Assembly: GCA_963707895.1 (NCBI GenBank)
Contig: CAVPRS010000011.1
Location: 248,001 to 312,000 of the forward strand
DNA: 64,000 nt
Source: Fodinibacter sp963707895
GTDB taxonomy: Bacteria > Actinomycetota > Actinomycetes > Actinomycetales > Dermatophilaceae
Reading direction: 5' to 3'
Numbering within the stretch: position 1 is the stretch's first letter; every line of letters starts with the position of its first letter. The translations under genes were made by a program, and so were the position numbers. This document shows positions 59,597 to 64,000 of the stretch, piece by piece. The notes below the pieces were generated by a model. It did no database searches, was not told where the DNA came from, and saw only the letters and a program-made list of their open reading frames with translations.

Positions 59597-60487
59597 GTGG
59601 CCCTGACCGATCTCTCGCGCTGCTCAGTCGCGTCCCTGCTACGTGGTGACCCGCAGGCCGGCACCGCACCCGTCGCCGCGCGATGGCTGCTCGTCGAGCA
59701 CCAGGGTCCCTGGGCCAAGGCGCCGATGGACACCGAGCCGCTGCTGGGTCCGGTGGGGGCCGAGGTCGAGCAGGCCTGCGCCGAGGTCGGTGGCAAGGTG
59801 CTGCTCGTCCGGCGGCCCACCCGCCGCCCACCCGGCGACGAGGAAAGGCACTGGTACGCCGTGGACACGGTGCGCCGCACCTGGGTTCGCGGCACCTGGC
59901 GCACGCCCGCCGACCTGCTCGATGCCGCCCGGGCGCTCGGCACTCCCCTCACCGAGAGCAACGACGACGCCGAGCCGATGGTGCTCGTGTGCACCCACGC
60001 GACCCGTGACGCCTGCTGCGCCGTGCGCGGCCGCCCCATCGCCCTGACCCTGGCCCGCGCGAAGCCCGACGAGGTGTGGGAGTGCACCCACCTGGGTGGT
60101 CACCGCTTCGCCGGCACGCTGCTCTCCCTGCCCGACGGTGCCTGCTTCGGCCGGCTCGAGCCCGAGACGGTGGTCGACGTCGTGTCCGCCCACCGGCAGG
60201 GGCGCACCGACGCCGGCCACCTTCGCGGCAGCACCCGGTGGCCGCCGGCCGTGCAGGCGGCCCTGGTCACCGTGCTCGCGGCACACGGCCCGGCATCCGT
60301 CGACGACGCTCGTCCCGGCGCGGTCGACGTCGACGGCGACCACACGCGCGTCGAGGTGCTGGGCAGCGGGTCGCTGCCGCAGCGCCTCCTCGTCGACGTC
60401 GTGACCGAGCGGCTGCCGGACGCCCCTCTCAGCTGCGGCGACCGGCCCAAGGCGCACGTCGCGCAGCGCGTGACCATCCGCCGGTAG
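59597..60487 (+). CDS. Sucrase/ferredoxin-like domain protein
   Basis: 296-residue protein of the sucrase-ferredoxin-like family (Sucraseferredoxin-like, thioredoxin-fold [2Fe-2S]). The opening is SLLRGDPQAGTAPVAARWLLVEHQGPWAKAP. The iron-sulfur-type cysteines are in LVCTHATRDACCAVRGRPIA and the motif WECTHLGGHRFAGTLLSLPDGACFG. The name is historical; no sucrase activity is implied, and an electron-transfer role is likely. GTG 59597 has TAGCAT six bases upstream (leaderless), so it is a separate unit from the glycosidases 73 bases before it. Confidence 0.93.
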   Translation: MALTDLSRCSVASLLRGDPQAGTAPVAARWLLVEHQGPWAKAPMDTEPLLGPVGAEVEQACAEVGGKVLLVRRPTRRPPGDEERHWYAVDTVRRTWVRGTWRTPADLLDAARALGTPLTESNDDAEPMVLVCTHATRDACCAVRGRPIALTLARAKPDEVWECTHLGGHRFAGTLLSLPDGACFGRLEPETVVDVVSAHRQGRTDAGHLRGSTRWPPAVQAALVTVLAAHGPASVDDARPGAVDVDGDHTRVEVLGSGSLPQRLLVDVVTERLPDAPLSCGDRPKAHVAQRVTIRR

Positions 60488-60540
60488 GACCGTCCAGCGC
60501 TCGGGTTCCGCGGCCCGGCGCGGGGTGCCAGCATGGGGTC

Positions 60541-62247
60541 ATGGGCGCGACGGAGCAGTACCGCGAGGCACGTGACCTGCTGATCTCGCTGCGGGGCCGC
60601 CACGACGAGGCGGTCGCGCAGTTCGCCTGGCCCGATGTGGGGGACCGCTTCAACTGGGGGGTCGACTGGTTCGACGCGATCGCCCGGGGAAACGACGACT
60701 CCGCACTCGTCGTGGTGGCCGAGGACGGTTCGAGCGAGGAGATCAGCTTCGACGCGATGGCGGCCCGCTCCGACCGGGTGGGCCGCTGGCTGGCCGGACT
60801 CGGGGTGGGCCGCGGCGACCCGGTGCTGCTCATGCTCGGGAACCAGGTCGAGCTGTGGGACTGCATGCTCGCCGTGACGAAGCTGGGGGCGGTCATCGTG
60901 CCGACCGCCACCGCGGCGGGTGCCGCGGACCTCGGCGACCGGGTGGCCCGAAGCGGCGCCCGTGCCGTCGTGACCACCCCCGACCAGACGCCCAAGTTCG
61001 GCGGCCTCGGGGCTGACATCGTGCGGGTCAGCGTGGGGGCGGCCGACGGGTGGGCCGACCTGCGCGAGGCGTACGCCGTGCACGTCGAGCCACTGCCCCA
61101 TCCGGGCACCGCACCGGGCGACCCCCTGCTCCTCTACTTCACCTCGGGCACGACGGCCCGGCCCAAGCTGGTCGAGCACACCCAGGTCTCCTACCCCGTG
61201 GGCCACCTCTCCACGGCCTACTGGCTCGGCCTTCGGCCCGGCGACCGCCACCTCAACCTCTCGAGCCCCGGCTGGGCGAAGCACGCCTGGAGCTGCTTCT
61301 TCGCGCCGTGGATCGCGGAGTCGACGATCGTCGTGCTGTCCTACGCGCGCTTCGACGCCGGGCTGCTGCTCGACGTGCTGCGCGACCACGAGGTCACCAG
61401 CTTCTGCGCGCCGCCGACGGTCTGGCGGATGCTCATCAACGCCGACCTGTCGGGCGGTCCGGGCCTGCTGCGCGAAGTGGTCGGTGCCGGCGAGCCGCTC
61501 AACCCCGAGGTCATCGAGCAGGTCCGTCGCGCCTGGGGGCTCGACCTGCGCGACGGCTACGGCCAGACCGAGATGACCGCCGCCGTCGGCAACACCCCGG
61601 GGTCACCGGTGAAGCCGGGCTCGATGGGCCGGCCGCTGCCCGGCGTCCCCGTGGTGCTCGTCGACCCGATGACCGGCGAGCGCGTCGACGGGCCGGGAGA
61701 GGGCGAGCTGTGCCTCGACCTCTCCGAGCACCCGCTGCCGCTCATGACCGGCTACCAGGGCGACGACGCCCGCAACGACGAGGCGATGGCGGGCGGCTGG
61801 TACCACACCGGCGACGTGGCCACCCGCGACGCCGACGGCTGGATCACCTACGTCGGACGCACCGACGACGTGTTCAAGGCCAGTGACTACAAGATCAGCC
61901 CGTTCGAGGTCGAGTCGGTGCTCATCGAGCACCCCGCCGTCGCGGAGGCAGCGGTGGTCCCAGCGCCGGATGCCGTGCGCCTGGCGGTGCCGAAGGCCTA
62001 CGTCGTGCTCGCGCCGGGTCACGACCCCTCGGAGGAGACCGCTCGCTCCATCCTCGAGTACGCGCGGGCGCACCTGCAGCCCTGGCAGCGGGTGCGCCGG
62101 CTGGAGTTCGCCGAGCTGCCCAAGACGATCTCGGGCAAGATCCGGCGGGTCGAGCTGCGGGCTCGTGAGGAGGACCTCGCCTCGGGCGACGGCGCCCCCG
62201 AGGGCACCGAGTGGCGCGACGACATGTTCCCCGACCTCAAGGCCTGA
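60541..62247 (+). CDS. Acyl-CoA synthetase (AMP-binding, medium/benzoate-type)
   Basis: 568-residue adenylate-forming enzyme making acyl-CoA from a carboxylate, ATP and CoA. The P-loop is LLYFTSGTTARPKLVEHTQVSY, then GYGQTEMTAAVG, WYHTGDVATRDADGWITYVGRTDDVFKASDYKISPFEVESVLIEHPAVAEAAV, and the catalytic Lys in LPKTISGKIRRVELR. WSCFFAPWIAESTIV and YWLGLRPGDRHLNLSSPGWAKHAW match the medium-chain/acetyl-CoA-synthetase-like ACSM group. ATG 60541 has CAGCAT exactly six bases upstream (leaderless). It could activate fatty or aromatic acids; the exact substrate is not clear. Confidence 0.93.
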   Translation: MGATEQYREARDLLISLRGRHDEAVAQFAWPDVGDRFNWGVDWFDAIARGNDDSALVVVAEDGSSEEISFDAMAARSDRVGRWLAGLGVGRGDPVLLMLGNQVELWDCMLAVTKLGAVIVPTATAAGAADLGDRVARSGARAVVTTPDQTPKFGGLGADIVRVSVGAADGWADLREAYAVHVEPLPHPGTAPGDPLLLYFTSGTTARPKLVEHTQVSYPVGHLSTAYWLGLRPGDRHLNLSSPGWAKHAWSCFFAPWIAESTIVVLSYARFDAGLLLDVLRDHEVTSFCAPPTVWRMLINADLSGGPGLLREVVGAGEPLNPEVIEQVRRAWGLDLRDGYGQTEMTAAVGNTPGSPVKPGSMGRPLPGVPVVLVDPMTGERVDGPGEGELCLDLSEHPLPLMTGYQGDDARNDEAMAGGWYHTGDVATRDADGWITYVGRTDDVFKASDYKISPFEVESVLIEHPAVAEAAVVPAPDAVRLAVPKAYVVLAPGHDPSEETARSILEYARAHLQPWQRVRRLEFAELPKTISGKIRRVELRAREEDLASGDGAPEGTEWRDDMFPDLKA

Positions 62248-62267
62248 CCCCGCTGCCGGGGCTCCCG

Positions 62268-63998
62268 TCACCCGGCCGAGGGGGACGCCGTGGACCCGTC
62301 ACCGCCCTGCTCCTGCGCCGCCGGCACCGCGGCCGTGGTGAACGGCGCATCGGGCGAGCAGGTGCGGGTGGGGTCGGCCTCACGACCGTCCACCCGGCGA
62401 CCGTTGACCAGCGACACGTCGTCGTAGGCCGGCCGGCCCTCGATGACGTCACGGAACCGGTAGCGCGTCAGGGTGGCGAGCCGGCAGTCGGTGCCGAACG
62501 TGAGCACGTCGAACGCCGAGGGTTGACCTTCGAGCTCCTCGCCATCGGTGTCGGCGAGGAAGTGGGTGAACGGGCCGCCACCGGTGAAGGTGCCCACCTG
62601 CACCCGGTTGCCCTCGAGGTCGCTCGAGTGCATGTGTCCGTTCACGAGCACCCCCCCGGGCAGGCCCTGAACGGCCCACGGCTCGTGGCTGGCCACCAGG
62701 TCGGCCGGCGGGCGCCCGGCGTAGGCCCTCGCGAACGCCTCGCGAGCCGGGGCCTGCTTGGCCGGTGAGCCGGTGCCGGAGTCACCGAACCAGCGCGGGT
62801 CGTTGAAGCCGGCGATCCGGATGCCGTGCATGGTCACCTCGGTGTAGTCGCCGGCACCGTCCTCGAGCAGCGTGACGTTGCGGACCCGGGCCAGCCGGTC
62901 GAGCAGGGCCGTGTCGGTGGCGCTGTTGGCGTCGTGGTTGCCACGCACGAAGAGGTAGGGCACGCCCACCGACTCCATCCCCGTGAACAGGCCGGTGGCC
63001 TCGGCCTCCTCGACCGTGCCGAAGTTGACCAGGTCGCCGGTGTCGACCACCACGTCGACACCCTCCTCCTGCACGATGGTGCGCATCAGGTCGTACTGGT
63101 TGCCGGCGTGGATGTCGCTGACCAGCAGCACCCGAAGCGAGGTGTCGGACTCGAGTGGTGCCGCCTGGTACTTCTGCTGCAGCGCCGTCGACAGGGCGAT
63201 CAGGTTGCGCAGGTACGGGGCCACCTGGGTGGCCCGGGCCTCGACGTCGCTGAGGATCCCCTGGTTGCGCTGGAGGGTGCCGAGCACCCCGGTCGAGGTG
63301 AAGGACTCCTGGCGGTCGGGCTGGTAGGTCGCGTAGAGCGAGAGGCCGGTGAGCGCGGTGGCGGACAACCAGCCGACGAGCCCGGCCACGACGAGGGCGG
63401 TCGGCGGGCGCCGGCGCCGGAGCACGGCATACCCCGCCAGCACGGTGACCACCACGGCAAGGGCCCCGAGCGTGAAGCGCACCATGACCGACACGGCGAC
63501 GGCACGGATCGCGGCGCTCAGCTCCTCCGGCCCGGGGCGCAGCGTCGCGAGGCTGACGTTGGGCCGGGAGAGCACCTCGGCGATGTTGGCCTTGACCTGT
63601 GGGACAGCGTGGATCCCGGGTGCCACCCCCTGGAACTCCAGGCGCAGGTCGCCGAACGCCGTGGTGGCCACGAGCTCGCCGGTGTTCAGGGGGTTCGGGT
63701 CGAGGGTGACGCTGGCCTGGTAGTGGAGGGTCTGCGCGGTGGCGGGCGCGACGGTCGTTGCCGACGTCCCCGCTGCCGCGCAGGCGACGGTGAGCCCCAC
63801 GACGGCGAGGCCGTGGCGCACGCGTCGGGAGCCGATGCGGTGACCGGCCCACCACCAGGTGCTCGTTGCCGTGACGAGTGGCCAGGCCACGGTGAGGAAG
63901 GCGACCGCACGCTCGTGGAGGCCGAACAGCGCTGTTTCGAGGCCGAGTCCGAGCGACGCCACGGCGAGGGCCATCAGGCCGGCCGCGGGGCGCGCCAC
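62268..63998 (-). CDS. Membrane-anchored metallophosphoesterase (may be cut by right edge)
   Basis: At least 576 residues. Several N-terminal hydrophobic helices (around residues 7-24, 32-50, 61-80) and another pair near 175-220 anchor it. The external calcineurin-like domain has VLLVSDIHAGNQYDLM (first metal Asp/His), VDVVVDTGDLVNFG, YLFVRGNHDANSATD (GNHD), VASHEPWAVQG and LVNGHMHSSDLE. The catalytic face is probably outside the membrane. The substrate is unknown; relatives hydrolyse phosphodiesters or lipid intermediates. The GTG at 63998 is the first possible start in view, and the frame may extend past the window. It converges on the acyl-CoA synthetase with 20 bases between stops. Confidence 0.9.
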   Translation of the reverse strand: MARPAAGLMALAVASLGLGLETALFGLHERAVAFLTVAWPLVTATSTWWWAGHRIGSRRVRHGLAVVGLTVACAAAGTSATTVAPATAQTLHYQASVTLDPNPLNTGELVATTAFGDLRLEFQGVAPGIHAVPQVKANIAEVLSRPNVSLATLRPGPEELSAAIRAVAVSVMVRFTLGALAVVVTVLAGYAVLRRRRPPTALVVAGLVGWLSATALTGLSLYATYQPDRQESFTSTGVLGTLQRNQGILSDVEARATQVAPYLRNLIALSTALQQKYQAAPLESDTSLRVLLVSDIHAGNQYDLMRTIVQEEGVDVVVDTGDLVNFGTVEEAEATGLFTGMESVGVPYLFVRGNHDANSATDTALLDRLARVRNVTLLEDGAGDYTEVTMHGIRIAGFNDPRWFGDSGTGSPAKQAPAREAFARAYAGRPPADLVASHEPWAVQGLPGGVLVNGHMHSSDLEGNRVQVGTFTGGGPFTHFLADTDGEELEGQPSAFDVLTFGTDCRLATLTRYRFRDVIEGRPAYDDVSLVNGRRVDGREADPTRTCSPDAPFTTAAVPAAQEQGGDGSTASPSAG

Positions 63999-64000
63999 CC

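Noticed and set aside
57307..60087. 926-codon minus-strand frame antisense to GH42
   Set aside because: GH42 catalytic motifs are on the plus strand; the antisense frame is a shadow.
59597..60487. Sucrase function for the sucrase/ferredoxin-like protein, extending the sugar island
   Set aside because: The family is a thioredoxin-fold iron-sulfur protein and this gene has its own leaderless promoter.

Overview
This window is high-GC DNA (roughly 70% or more by eye) with dense, mostly single-gene or short-operon coding. Marker families fit an actinomycete: F420-type luciferase-like oxidoreductase, MmpL transporter, sucrase/ferredoxin-like protein, actinobacterial DUF families, CsoR-family repressor and ROK/LacI sugar regulators. 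I would place it in Actinomycetota, probably Micrococcales (an Intrasporangiaceae-like genome), but the genus cannot be read from the sequence. No rRNA, tRNA, CRISPR array, insertion sequence or integrase was found.

Layout. 0-5 kb: 3' part of an aldehyde dehydrogenase (cut by the left edge), HU, an Rsm22-type methyltransferase, thioredoxin plus a CsoR/CstR-family repressor, and a zinc alcohol dehydrogenase. 5-9.5 kb: a LacI regulator whose first codons contain a CebR-type palindrome; a JmjC/cupin 2-oxoglutarate oxygenase translationally coupled to a small protein made of three near-identical 25-29 residue repeats; a 0.5 kb non-coding stretch with a duplicated hairpin; a small hypothetical gene; and a LysR regulator. 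9.5-27 kb: a TetR-MmpL unit, a PLP enzyme, HAD/DUF952/DUF2200, acetyltransferases, a luciferase-like oxidoreductase, an orphan phage-tail-tube-like gene, NAD synthetase, a quinone reductase, a GntR-ABC exporter unit and an MFS transporter. 27-41 kb: crotonase / molybdopterin oxidoreductase / YjbR unit; a TetR-controlled fatty-acid or alkanoate operon (acyl-CoA dehydrogenase, two SDRs, a phosphotransferase-family protein, a D-2-hydroxyacid dehydrogenase); a convergent glycerate kinase; and FAD and saccharopine-dehydrogenase-like enzymes.

41.6-59.5 kb is a pentose/hemicellulose catabolic island. It has xylulokinase, a mannitol/arabinitol-type dehydrogenase, a secreted SGNH esterase, an apiosidase-like glycosidase, a ROK repressor and a GH31 alpha-xylosidase-like enzyme on the minus strand. 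Diverging from these on the plus strand are a xylose-type ABC importer (binding protein, ATPase, permease), a GH43, xylose isomerase and a GH42. Two copies of the inverted repeat TATGTTG-N7-CAACATA (one imperfect) sit in the ROK promoter and in the divergent GH31/importer promoter, so the ROK protein probably controls the island as a XylR. The enzyme set suggests import of short oligosaccharides or xylose, intracellular trimming, and entry as xylulose-5-phosphate. 59.6-64 kb: sucrase/ferredoxin-like protein, an acyl-CoA synthetase and a membrane metallophosphoesterase at the right edge.

Two sequence-wide points matter to a user. First, six otherwise intact genes (LysR, tail-tube, acyl-CoA dehydrogenase, polyol dehydrogenase, GH31, importer ATPase) each carry one apparent +1 insertion. 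This looks like sequencing error more than six independent gene deaths. Second, many start codons lie 6-8 bases after a TANNNT-like hexamer, the signature of leaderless transcripts, and I used this to choose several starts.
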